Assembly (NCBI GenBank): GCA_027627225.1
Contig: CM051038.1
Coordinates: 46,586,843-46,650,842 of the forward strand
DNA length: 64,000 bases
Reading direction: 5' to 3'
From: Congeria kusceri
Taxonomy: Eukaryota > Mollusca > Bivalvia > Myida > Dreissenidae
Below the pieces are notes generated by a model, which was not told the origin of the DNA, ran no database searches, and saw nothing but the letters and a program-made list of their open reading frames with translations. Position numbers and translations under genes: made by a program. This document shows positions 1-12,400 of this stretch, one piece after another; positions within the stretch are counted from its first letter, which is position 1, and each line of letters begins with the position of its first letter.

Positions 1-29
1 GTAAATGCCGAAATAATTTCGCTCTTTAA

Positions 30-262
30 CAAATATCACATACGCGTATTTGCTAGTTTAATAATATTCATCCGCACGTGCTACATATTCTGTAATGAAT
101 ACTCCAGCAATACCTCATTGATCAGTGTCGTTACGAGCAAAGCTCGCCGATTCCGCATCCACGTGTGATGAAACGGCCTTCCTCACCGCTTGGTCTCGAT
201 GAGTGTTCCGATACTCCATTATTGCTGTGAATCATTTACTACGGAGTAGGTTAAAGAGTGTC
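30..262 (+). repeat. Dispersed repeat, copy 1 (pair with 8240-8470)
   Basis: This stretch and the one near 8240 share an ordered series of matching blocks: a CGCGT-TTGCTAGTTT start, ATTCATCCGCACGTGCTA, CCAGCAAT-C-TCATTGATCA, GATGAA-C-GCCTTCC, and GTTCCG-TACTCCATT-TTG. Identity is roughly 70-75 per cent by eye with small gaps. They are old copies of one interspersed element of unknown class. Confidence 0.6.
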
Positions 263-3200
263 GTGTTTTATTCTTGGTATATGTCTAGTACGGACCTTAA
301 TAGCCATTATTAGATCCCTTCCAGTTAACAAGCACAATACAGTGCATGCCGATGTAGGGTTCTTTTCATTGACGGCATTTACGTGAAAGGGGAACTGTTA
401 CTTATGATATTTGTTAGTATCAACATTCGCTACAGGGTACAAGACAATATTGATGGTAGAAACATTTACTAGTACACAAAACAGAACCGTGTGGTTACAT
501 CTTATTAAGATTATTTAGACACTGCAATTGTTGATACTTTAACCGTTGTTTCAAATAATTTGTCATACAATTCGACTTACTATATTGTTATATATTGTGA
601 AATAAAAAAGAACTCTGATAGATGTTCAATACTTGACTAAATATTTTTGGGAAAAGCATATCACCAAATCTTAAATCAAACTAAACATGTGTAAGTTTGT
701 GTTTGCTTTGTAGAAAATATTTTGTTCGTGTGTTTAGAACCTGCTTTATTATGATGTACGGTGCACTGATTTTAGATTAGTGTACATCTGAACAAATTAC
801 CTGTTCCATGGAGAAAACGAAATATACTGAAGTGTAAACGAAACTTGCCGCTTAGTTTGAATGTTGATAGTATTTAATATTTGAATAGATTTCACTGAAA
901 TATTATATTTTGTTGTATAAGTTTGTCTTATGCATCTACTGGGCTTAACTGGTCGATTTTGCAAAGTAGAACGATTTGAATTAGAATTACCGCATGCATT
1001 TTTGTGTGTACATTTCTTATGTAACCGAGACAATTTGGAATGCAATTTACGAAAGTTTCTATTTTGGTTATGTATATATGCAAACTATCATAACATTCAT
1101 GTTTTATCATGTATTTGACAGTCATACACAATCCCCAATGATCTTTTGATATTTTCCATCGTTACCTCCACCAACTTTTTTGAAACCGTTGGTTTGTCTG
1201 ATTATTGCTTTGATTTGGTTGTTGGTAATGATCTTTACGAACAAGCTTTTGAACGGATTTGCATGGTATTTACTACGCAGGATGGAATTTGGCCACAAAA
1301 CGAATGATTTTAGTGTGATGGTGATCTGGGTTGAGGAATTGTTTAAGATTTTTATTCTTGATAATTGGAAGCGATTTGCCACAGTTTGCAGTATAAATCA
1401 TTATTTGCACAACTCATGGAGGAAATGAGCTGCCAATGCAACCAACTCAGGAAAAACATAACCTGAGTTACCACAAACACAACAAAACGCATTAATGCAG
1501 TGTGATTTAATTTTACTTGTCAGTCATATACTAACAAATTATTGAATAAAGTTGGACGAGTGAACGTAGTAAGGACGTGTTTGTGATGGGTAAACCGAAC
1601 AACACATTGAAATGAACTGGGCGACTTATGTATAGTGAAATTCGTATGTGAACTAAAATATGTGACAACGAAAAAAGTGTACTAAAATTAACGTTAAGAG
1701 GTATTCCTGACCAGGTATTGACGTTGAATCATCATATGGAATGACATTCCTTGCTTCTTATCAGTTCATCAGAAGACTTCAAACTGCGTATATATCAATG
1801 AAAGATAAAGTTCAACTACTGCTAGTGATGCAAAATACAGATTATGTTGTTATGTTACATTTGAAATCAAATAGCGTTATATCCGACGCGTTTATTACCA
1901 TAGTTTATTTAATTTCGGGAATATGTTTATTCCACTTATGCAGTAGTCAGTTAAAGAAGAACTACGTAAGTTGGAAAAACGAATTACCCATCAAACTACA
2001 TCGATCGTTCGCCTGTTAAACTATGTTGATATTTATTTCGTTAAAAAAAAGTTTGCAACACGATAACACGATAAAAGGCAGAGGGCAGATCCGATTGTCA
2101 CTCAGAGAGTCTTATATAATAATACGAGTAGCATGACTATAATTGCGTTGAAGACAGTATGCCGTCATAACATAGATTACATCTACAATTAACTTCATTG
2201 TTTATATCTACCAGTAACTGTATCTTTACATCTACAAGTAACTGTATTTTATACTTCTACAAATAACTGTCTTTGATGGCAAACCGTTTTATTAGAATAA
2301 AGTTTGATGAATGATGGCACAGGGCATTTGTTCATCATTATCTTATTTCGAATTGCTGGCCTTATTGTCGACATAATGATTCGGTAACCTAAATATCGTA
2401 TTTATTTTCCATTAATGGTAATACACGGCAATTTCCTACATTTGTTCTTAGAAATCAAACTGTCAGGATGGTATGCATTGCCCTTAAATATTTAACAGTT
2501 ATTATTTAACTCTCTATATTGTTCAACAAAATATATGTCAAATGTACTCCAAATGACAGCTAAGAACTCGTATGATTATTTGGAACTATAATTACTGGCG
2601 TTAGTAAAGTATACAAGCTTAAACCAGTCAGTACGAAAGACAATCGAACGATGGAAACATGAATAGAAATATAACTTTTGAGTAACATAATGATGCTTGA
2701 TGAAATGGTTGAGAATAATATATAATAAAACGTAAAGCCTTAATAAAATGTACTCCCACCTTGGGAGTTGCAAGTTATGACAACCATTTAGAGTTTGATA
2801 TAAATTTAATAAGATTTAAAATAATGCAATATGAACAAAATAGTAGAAAACATTTCATTTAAATTAAATGCATTTGAATATAGTCATTCCAATTTATTGC
2901 CTACATTTTGAACACGAGACTAACCTTAGTCCTTATATTTCATTTATATTATCGTGCTCCTCGACCAAAGTTAAAGGCAAAGAATTGGATTGAATCCACG
3001 TCGCCTCGATAATCGACCAATGGATAAAACTAATGTTTATTAAAAGTTAATTGGAGGATCCGTTATTTTATATCAAAAGTTATCCAACAACCAACATGTT
3101 TCCTACCGTACGCTATATACACAAGCTTACAATCTTTACTTTTTAGGCTATCTGAAACCTGTTTTAAATGTTCATTCAATATTTGACCATATCACTTTTT

Positions 3201-6200
3201 CTGGCTTTTCATTGCCAGAATGATGCGAGTGACGTGAGTAAGGGATGCATTTGATAAATGAGATGATGGAGCATATTTATGTTACTGAAGAAATATACCA
3301 ACCACATTTGATCAATACATTTATAGCAAAATTAAAACAAGTAAGACTCAGTCGATAGTAATTCACTCAATTGAATAATAATATAGATTCAAATATATAT
3401 TTTTTGTATCAATATATAAACACATTCCATCAGTTGGTAAATATTTAGACATACAGAATTATTATTTATTACACAATTGTCTATTATTGCGTAACACAAA
3501 TGCGTTCAAGATGCTGAATTTTAATTGTCGTCGTCATACTGATTTTGTAGAAATACAATAATGAAGCGTAAAATGAAGATATTACAAGTGTATCACATTA
3601 CAGAAATTATCCGAACATTTCGATGTATAAGCCAGAAATTACTTCTAGAATCGGTAAAATCAATAACAAATATTGATATTTTTATTAATTTAAGCAGCAA
3701 GCTCATAGGCTGTAAGCACAGAAGTGCATTTTGGCGTCTACGATAAGATCAATGGGTCAAGGAAGTCACATAGCAAAACTGTCAATGATGTTATTTGGTT
3801 TATATATTTAAAACACCAAACTACAATTTTTTGTATACATATAATCTGGCTGTAGGCACTGTTAATGTACGGAAAAGTGTGCATATTTTCAACGATAGTT
3901 ATATCATTAAAAAGGCTCTTAACATTGCATGCATAGTCATTCTTATGGTAAGATAATAAGTTCATTTAGTTAAATGTTCAACACAAAAAATCAGATGATG
4001 ATAAAATGCTCTTGTTGTGAAGCTTATCTTTTACCAACAATGAGAGTTAACATATCGAAATGTTTAAAAATGGAGAGTCAACATTCTTTGTAAAAAAAAT
4101 TATATACGTGTGGAAAGTCGCTCTTTACAAATGTATCCACCTTGTCACAAAGGAAATTCAACCTATTGACTAGATGATGGTTCGTGACGCATGCATTCAG
4201 GGAGACAACAGACATTTGCGACAAATGGCTTCTTCACGTAGACAAATTACCAACGAAATAAAATGATATTGGAAGATGTTTTGTTGCAGGATAACGTACA
4301 CGTTAAATCACATTCCTAAATACAGTAACTCAATAGCCCAGGTTTACTTTACAAACGTATCATGACATTATTATGGCAAATAAAACCACTGCAATGTTAT
4401 ACACATCCCATTGCGTATTTGCTAAAAGGGCACTAATATGTTAAGTCAATGTCAAATATTATAATGTTTGCCGGTTGCATTTACATTATGAATAAATTAT
4501 CAAAGTTACCAATTGAATTCAATCGACATGCTGTACCTTTCGATGAAATAGAGAATTGCTATTTATGAAGATGAAGTATGTTTAACCTTCTGGACTTTAT
4601 TCTTAACTTTATGTTCAATCTGCAACATGACAACCAAAATGGAGCCTGTCAGCAAAGCAATGTCGTAATTCTTTCGCTCTTGCGTTAAGCCATTGAGTAA
4701 TTAAATTGTAATTTAATTGAACTATATTCTCTAGTAAACATGTTTAATGTTTTGGGTTGTGAATTTTCAAAATATACTCATGGTAGTGTTCTTTACTTCA
4801 ATCTTGGATATTAATATAGCTATATAACTTACATATTACCACACTACATTTTAACAAACACCAGAAGATTATTGTGAAGTCGGCTCAGCAAATGTGTTAA
4901 TATCTAAATATCTAATTGTCAACATCAAACACATTTGTTATCAAATTCACAAGATTTTATCGAGATACAAGACTCGCATGGGCTTTTACAAGGTTAGAAA
5001 GAGCTACTTTCTATGTTCTTCGTGATTGGTAATTAGACCATGCAAGTCTTATTAGTTAAATTAATTAGCGATTAATTAGCGAATTCATTCAAGTTACTTC
5101 GCTGTTAATGATTTTAACCTTTGATGTTCAGTTATCTACTACAACGTATACAAGAAAAACATTGATGCAATGCATCAAAAGGCCCCGTTATATATATATG
5201 AAGAAGGCAAATGATTTAATTATCACAAATAAATGTTCAGAGATGTGACCAAGTTAAGTCCGAGTTGCAAAAATAACGATTTAACATGATATTTGTAATA
5301 AACAGTTATTTGATCACGAATAAGCCAATAAATGGATTAGATCAACAAAACACTTCATTCCTTTATTTAAAAGGTCGGCATATTGAAAATAATACGACGG
5401 TTTAAAATAAACAAATCAGCATCAAAATTAATATGATAAATACGAATGTCAGCGGATACATAGCACTGTGTTCGCTAAGAATGATTCACTTCACCACCTA
5501 TGCCTGGAATATTTGAGAAAAGCCAGTTGTCGGCAAGTTTAGTCTGGTTACACGGCTATCGTTCCAAAACAAGAATGAAAAAAATCTCAATCAATAGCTT
5601 GCAGAACAAACTTCATTTGCAGTAAAAATACAATTCATACTATGTGGAATACTTAATAAATAAATAATAAAAACATACAACAGCCTTTACATCTCTTATT
5701 ATCACTAGTGTATACGTTGTGGAACCCGGTGTAAAATTATGGAGAAGCTATATAGTTTGACATAAAAATGGTTCATTATAATAATGACAATATAAAAAAG
5801 GAATACTCAAACATTGCAACATTTGATTTCATTATTGAATAGTGTTTGTTGTGGCTTCATTGATGGCCAATAACATTTCGAATTATCAAGGAAATTATCA
5901 GTTCTCCTACCATAAGCTTCCTGTCAGAGTGATCACATATAGACGCCGCGCTCATGCGCGGCACCAATCAACTGTTTACTGTGTGCTTCGATCCTTGTAA
6001 GATACGATTAGTACAAAATAATAATAAATAAATAGGCAGTTTATACATTCATAAATGTACATAAATAACATGATTCGAGAACAAAGTTGTAATACACAAA
6101 CTAATTTTCAAACACAAACATAACAGAAACTCACACACAAATGGAAAAAAGGTTTCTTTCTGTCTTTTGATATCATAACCCATGTTCTGCGAATTGTGAG

Positions 6201-8239
6201 AATATTTTCTAATTTCAAATAGTTATCGATGGAATAACTTGTCAGACCATATACCTTAAATTTACTTCTTAATAAATGTTTAAGACTATTTTCTAGTAAA
6301 AACAACTACAAAATTAAAATCTTACATCCAACTTCAATTGAGTTGCCGTTTTTTGAAATGGATAACAAAGCTGAATATAGTTGCTTGAGTATTACAACGC
6401 ACGTAATATGTATTTCTATTACAAAACTATTTGCTTTTTGATTTGTTCCATCCATAACGTCGGGAGTTCGGGATGTGTGCGTCTGTTGGTTTTATGTGCA
6501 ACTTTGACACTGATTATTTACAAATTCCACAAGCCTGAGACATGCACTTTGTGCTTCCCATCATCTCCCACAACACTGTGTTTAAATAAACGTGGCCGCC
6601 CGTCAAGTCGATTTACTGATATGTATGCATCTGCATAACAGAGAGTTCGGAGAAATCTATTTGTTTACCTATCAATATTTGTTCGCCATCATGAAGTATT
6701 TGCAAACACTATAGACAAGTGTTGATGTCCGTTCACAAAGTTTGACAGGCCAGGTCACTGTTTGCAGTAATTGTTTATACGAACCTTTGTCTGCAATATG
6801 CATACGTTTATGTATACCGTTCATAGTCTACAATCAAAATGTCAAACCATTTGTCTTAAAGATGAATGTTAAAGAGTGAAGTAGAAAGGAACCAAGCATA
6901 ATCATCTTATTTGATTGAAATATTTATATAGTTTGATATCGGGCGCTTCTAAGCATATGATCGAAATACATATTATACTGAACCAGGAAAGAAACTTCCA
7001 TAAAGTACATGCCAATTTGTCATGGTTACGTAAGAGATGCACACACACAAATACATGTAGTTAATCCTGGTAGATTCATATTAAATACAAACTTATTCAA
7101 AATAAAGAAGATTTCAGTCAAATCTATTTAAATGTTAAAGAAGTATCTTCATTAAAAATATTTTAAACAGTTATTGTGTATTATTATACATGCACAAATG
7201 CGCACAGCACATTTGGAAACAGTTATAAATTATATTGAAAGCTAAGATTCATTAATAGCATTGGTCATTGTCAACAATTGTTCATTTTATAATAATTATT
7301 TAAGAAACAAAACTGTATATCATGTAAACCAAAGATGCATTATTAAAAGTAGACAAAGTAAATTTACAAAATAACAAGGTAATATTAAATTCAACTGTTT
7401 AGTAGAGGCAAATTACATACAAAAAATAAGTAATTAATTCTAAATTAGCATTTATTTGTGTGTTTATACATAGTTTACATTAGTTAATAAAATGATGTTT
7501 GTTTTACCAGTAGTATATACATATGCATTGCTACTGAATTATATAGACCAGATGGAATGGCTGCTATATGTTGTTTATAAAATCGTTCTCAACACTGTAT
7601 TTTATATTCACATACAACGCCATTCAAATCATTACAGGTTAGAATAATTGTATTTAAATTAATAATTCAGTAAAATGTCAATGTTTTGTTAATCGTTTTT
7701 ATCATATTACAAGCCGCAATATCATAATACCATAGTATATTTACGCATATATTTACTAATTCAATGTATGTTAAATGAGCTGCGAGTAACCGTTTTGTAT
7801 TAAATAGCGTGTACGTAGTTGTCTTGGTATAAAATCCATACTTGTTTTCAATATGGGTTGTATGTAAGTGCTACTATTATCAAAATATTGATAAAAGTGT
7901 ATCATACCTGAAACCAGAAGAACAACAGCTGTTACTTCCAAATAGGGTTTTGTATGTACTTCTTGAATACCCATTTTCCTTCGTTTATGTTTTCGTATTT
8001 GATAAAAGATCCCAGCGCATTAATACCGACTTTAAAATATATTTTAACACAAATGTTAAATAAATATCACATGTATATGATAATCACACATTTCTAAGTA
8101 CCATATTTGCAATTTTGACAAATAGTACAACGCTTCTAAATAACTAAAATCTTACGTTAAAGTTTACTTATTGGATATATTTGTTTGCATCCTTTATCTA
8201 AGCATACACATCAAACTACTTGTCTCTTTTCAAACACGC

Positions 8240-8470
8240 ATATAATACGCGTTTTTGCTAGTTTTTTGTATTCATCCGCACGTGCTAAATATCCCATAAT
8301 GCTTAATCCAGCAATCCGTCATTGATCATTGGCCGTGAAGAGAAAAGCGTATTGGTTTTGCATTCATTTGCGATGAAGCTGCCTTCCACAGGCTTAAACT
8401 GTTTGATCTCGCGGAATGTTCCGTACTCCATTTTTGTTGGAAATCACTTACTGCAGAGAAGGTTTACGAT
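8240..8470 (+). repeat. Dispersed repeat, copy 2 (pair with 30-262)
   Basis: Same order of blocks as at 30-262, in the same orientation, with diverged spacers. No frame is preserved between the copies, so this is non-coding repeat DNA. It ends several hundred bases before the BEL/Pao insertion and is not part of it. Confidence 0.6.
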
Positions 8471-8930
8471 TGTAGCTAAATGTGCAGTTTTTATGATTTA
8501 AGGTTTTAATATACATACTAATAAATTCATTACATTCTTAGTTAAGCTTTTAACTTCTTACAGTGTGTATCATCACGGCTCCGAGGTTAAAAAATGGGTA
8601 TTTATAATTCTACCAACAGTATTAACGAATTTACTTATTGTACTATAGATTCAGAAAGAATCATGTGAACACAACATATAAAAAATCAGGAAGCTAATAA
8701 ATATAGTTACTACATTAAATAAGATGAAATTAAATATATCAGACCTATATAGGGTGCATCTGATAGTGGTTCATTTGCTGCCTTTACCGATATATAAAAC
8801 TGTAGCATAGTGTGTCTGTTTGTGGCTGGAAAACAATGTTTGATAATAACCACCTCGAGTGAACACAACAGAACAATGTCCTAAAGATTATAAGGAAACA
8901 CATTTTCGATATTTGACGCATTTTCTTTGG

Positions 8931-9018
8931 CTTTATTTGACGAAATTTATATAGGTTTTTATAAAACATGACTCACTTTATTGCAATGTTTTCATTTGTT
9001 TAGTGTTTTGTTGGTGCC
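8931..9018 (+). repeat. Left flank of the BEL target, part of a local duplication
   Basis: This stretch starts TTTTCTTTGGCTTTATTTGA and resembles 16170-16263. The sequence after the retrotransposon (15802-16015) resembles the continuation at 16264-16463. If the BEL element is removed, its two flanks rejoin into one copy of a unit of about 300 bp, and a second copy follows about 150 bp downstream. The retrotransposon therefore landed inside an already duplicated sequence. Confidence 0.7.
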
Positions 9019-9217
9019 TGTTGTGAAGGATTTAGAAATTAGTGGTTGTTAGCCGTATTGTGGTAAAATGTAATCGATTAAAGAATGAGTGCTGTGTTCG
9101 AATGGATCGATGTAAATATGTTTTTTAGTGGAAAAATAAAAGTGGAAAAAACTCAAAATATCTAGTCTTATTGCCTGAATAGTACACATAATCAGCGTAT
9201 TTAGACTCTATAGAACA
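9019..9217 (+). repeat. 5' LTR of the BEL/Pao element
   Basis: This 199-bp direct repeat equals 15598-15796. It starts TGTTGTGAAGG and ends CTATAGAACA. An AATAAA at 9135-9140 could serve as the polyadenylation signal when the same sequence acts as 3' LTR. Promoter elements cannot be assigned with confidence. The 5-bp GTGCC immediately upstream is the target duplication. Confidence 0.97.
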
Positions 9218-9410
9218 TTTGTTGGTAGCAGAGCGAGGTTATTTGAAACGGGAATATGAAATATGCGAACGAATCGAATCGTCGACAACTTTAATAGTAA
9301 TTCGGATAGTCAAGAATTCGAGGTAAAAACGCTGTTTATGTAGATAAAGACTAGTATGGAATAGTGACGCTAAATGTTGAAGTCTTGAATAGTTAGAGTA
9401 TCGGTCGAAA
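9218..9410 (+). promoter_or_regulatory. Leader with candidate tRNA primer-binding site
   Basis: Five bases after the LTR there is a TGG at 9223-9225, beginning TGGTAGCAGAGCGAGG. TGG is the expected complement of a tRNA CCA end, so this is the likely minus-strand primer site. I cannot name the tRNA from the sequence alone. The leader of about 190 bp then runs to the first ATG of gag-pol. Confidence 0.6.
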
Positions 9411-12400
9411 ATGTCAAAAGAAGAAGAAACGGAAAACGAACATGCAATGGAGTCGAGAATAGTAGAAATAAAGTTGCAGAAACAAAAGGCAAAGACTAAA
9501 TTCACACGTAATGCAAATAAATTGAAAGAAGAACTATCCGACAGTCACATGGATAAAGCATTGGCAAAAGAGTTACTTGACAATGTTGAAGAAGCAATGG
9601 ATGAAGCGATTAAAATCATCCACGAACTGTGCGATGAATATAAGACGCAAGGAAGAACTAAGGAAATGACTGACAGTATTAAAGAAATTGAAAAAATAGA
9701 AAATTCCTATGAAGTAGTTGTGGAAATATATAACAACGCAATCTCGGATACATCAGAAACATCAAATGCAAGTCGAAATGAAAAAGAGGAAAAAAGCACT
9801 AAATCTCAACTGGACAGGGATTTGTCAAGACAAATGAAGAGGGTATCCATACCCATATTCTCGGGAAGGAAACAAGAATATGGATTTTGGAAGGCAGCCT
9901 TCACTGCGTGCATTGATAAGACTGATGCCAGCCCGGAATACAAATTATTACAGTTGAGACAATATCTGAAAGGTGAAGCACTGAAAGCGATAGAGGGTTT
10001 AGGTCATTCTGCATTGGCTTATGAAAAAGCAAAAGAGAGACTAGACAGGAAATTTGGAGGCGAAAGAAGGCGTGTGAATCAGTTCATTGAAGAAATTGAG
10101 AAATTTCCAGCCATAAAATATGAAAATAGTCGATCGGTTGAACAGTTTGCAGACCTGTTGGATATAACATTGATCAATTTGAAAGAACTGAAAGAGCAAG
10201 ACTTACATAGCAACTTCTTGTACCAACAACTTCTAAGAAAGTTACCAGAGAACATGATTTCGCGGTTTGAAAGATGGTTGTTTGAGAATAGCAAAGATGA
10301 AACAATTGATATGTTAAATGAATGGATTACAAAAGAAGCAGAGTTCAAGGTAATTGCACAGGAAGCCAAGTATGGTTTAGAACAGAAAAAAGAGCAACGG
10401 GATAGATCTTTCTTCACAAATGAGAAAAGACCAGCAAAAAGTCAAAGAGAATGTAAAATATGCAAGAAAACACATGCCATTTGGGATTGTAATGTATTCT
10501 CAAATTTAACACCTGCTGAAAGGTGGGATAAAGCAAAAGAGTTAAGACTATGTTTCAGGTGTCTGAGAAACAACCATGTTGGGAATGATTGCCGAAACTA
10601 CAGAAAGTGTGTTATAGATGGTTGTGGTAAAGTTCATCACCGACTGCTGCATAGGTCTGAAAAAAGTGGCTCGGCAGAATCTAGAGATACTACAGCAGAA
10701 TCGAGAGATACTACAACAACTTTCCAGAGTAGGCATGAAACGCTGCAAAACAACAGCTCACAATATATTGCGTTACGAACTGTACCTGTTGTACTGAAAT
10801 ATGGAAATAGAACTTTGAAAGTGAACGCTTTGCTAGATGATGCGAGTACAAAAACTTATGTGAATGCGAATGTTGCCGCTGAACTAAATCTACACGGATC
10901 ACAAACAGAAATGTCTGTGAGAATGTTGAATAATAAGGTTGAAACTTTCTATACAAAGTCAGTTACATTTGAAATCCAAAGTATTGATGGAACATTGCAA
11001 AAAGAAATTGATGCACAAACTGTAAAAAATGTCACTGGAGAATTAAAAGTTATTGATTGGTCAAAGGAAAGAATCAAGTATCATCATTTGCAGAACATAG
11101 ATTTTCCACCAGTGCCAAGAAAAGCCACAGTTGATATCCTGATTGGGCTTGATAACGCGGACTTGCATATATCAAGACGAGAAATAACAGGAAATAAAGG
11201 AGAACCAGTAGCAAGGCTAACACCTCTTGGATGGACTTGTGTGGGAACTGTTGAAGCACCTGAGCCAAATGTGTATATAACATTTCATGTGAATGACACA
11301 GGTGTCGATCTGACCGAATTCTGGAACATGGAAAGTATTGGCACTAAAAGTCAATTGTCAGATAAAGATCAGAAGATTTTGAAGACAGCTGAGAGTTCAA
11401 TTGAATATGACAGCAATTTTTACAAAGTGTCAATACCATGGAAGAAAAATAAAACTGAATTGACAGAAAATTATGAAGCTGCTGTAAATCGGCTGGTGAA
11501 TCTCGAAAAGAGGCTGAAAAAAGATAATGAACTAAATGAAGTATACAGGAAAACAATTGAACAGTATGAAAAAAAGGGCTATGTACGAAGGTTAACCAAG
11601 GAAGAAAATGACATGAAAGGCTGGTATTTGCCACATTTTCCCGTTGTAAGATCAGATAAAGAGACGACAAAAGTACGCCTTGTTTTCGATGCATCTGCCA
11701 AGCACAATAATATCAGTCTTAACGATGTAATTTACCAAGGACCAAAATTGCAAAATGATCTGAACGAAATTCTGTTGAAGTTCAGAAAACACTCGGTAGC
11801 TTTAGTTTGTGATGTTGCGGAAATGTACTTAAGGGTTGGGCTTAAAGAATGTGACCAGCCGTGCCATAGATTTTTGTGGCGAAGTTCTTCGGAGAAGCCG
11901 ATAGAAGTATATCAATTCACAAGGCTTGTTTTCGGCGTAAATGCCTCTCCTTTTCTTGCCCAACTGGTATCTCAACACAACGCTGTTAAATTTGAAAATC
12001 TGTACCCTTTAGCGTCTAAAACAGTTAATGAATCCACCTACATGGATGATAGCATGAATTCATTAGAAAGCCCGATAGAAGCCATAGAACATTACCAACA
12101 GCTGAATGAACTCTGGAGAAAAGCTGGGATGCACGTGCGAAAGTGGTTGTCAAACTCAGAAGAAGTTTTAGAAATAATCCCAGTAGAAGACAGGGCGTTA
12201 CAGATAAACTTGGCGAAGAGTGAGCTGCCATCTGTGAAAACGTTAGGCCAGTTATGGCTGGCAAAAGAAGATCAGTTCAGTTTCAGAACAGATTTAACAA
12301 ACACTGAAATGTCACTGACAAAGAGAAATTTTCTAAGAAAACTTGCCTCGGTATTTGATCCACTTGGGTTAATAGCGCCATTTATATTGAAAGCAAAAGT

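Larger units (their letters stand above)
1..8930. other. AT-rich DNA without a supportable gene
   Basis: No open frame here exceeds about 90 codons and none resembles a known protein. I see no chain of splice sites joining short frames into a gene. The stretch is AT-rich and carries scattered short repeats. Its one clear internal relationship is a diverged direct repeat, present near the left edge and again near 8240. I see nothing else to annotate. Confidence 0.6.

Noticed and set aside
10079..10417. Minus-strand 112-codon frame inside gag-pol, and similar frames at 11344-11694 and 13804-14022
   Set aside because: Shadows of the plus-strand polyprotein; no domain, and the plus frame carries all known motifs.
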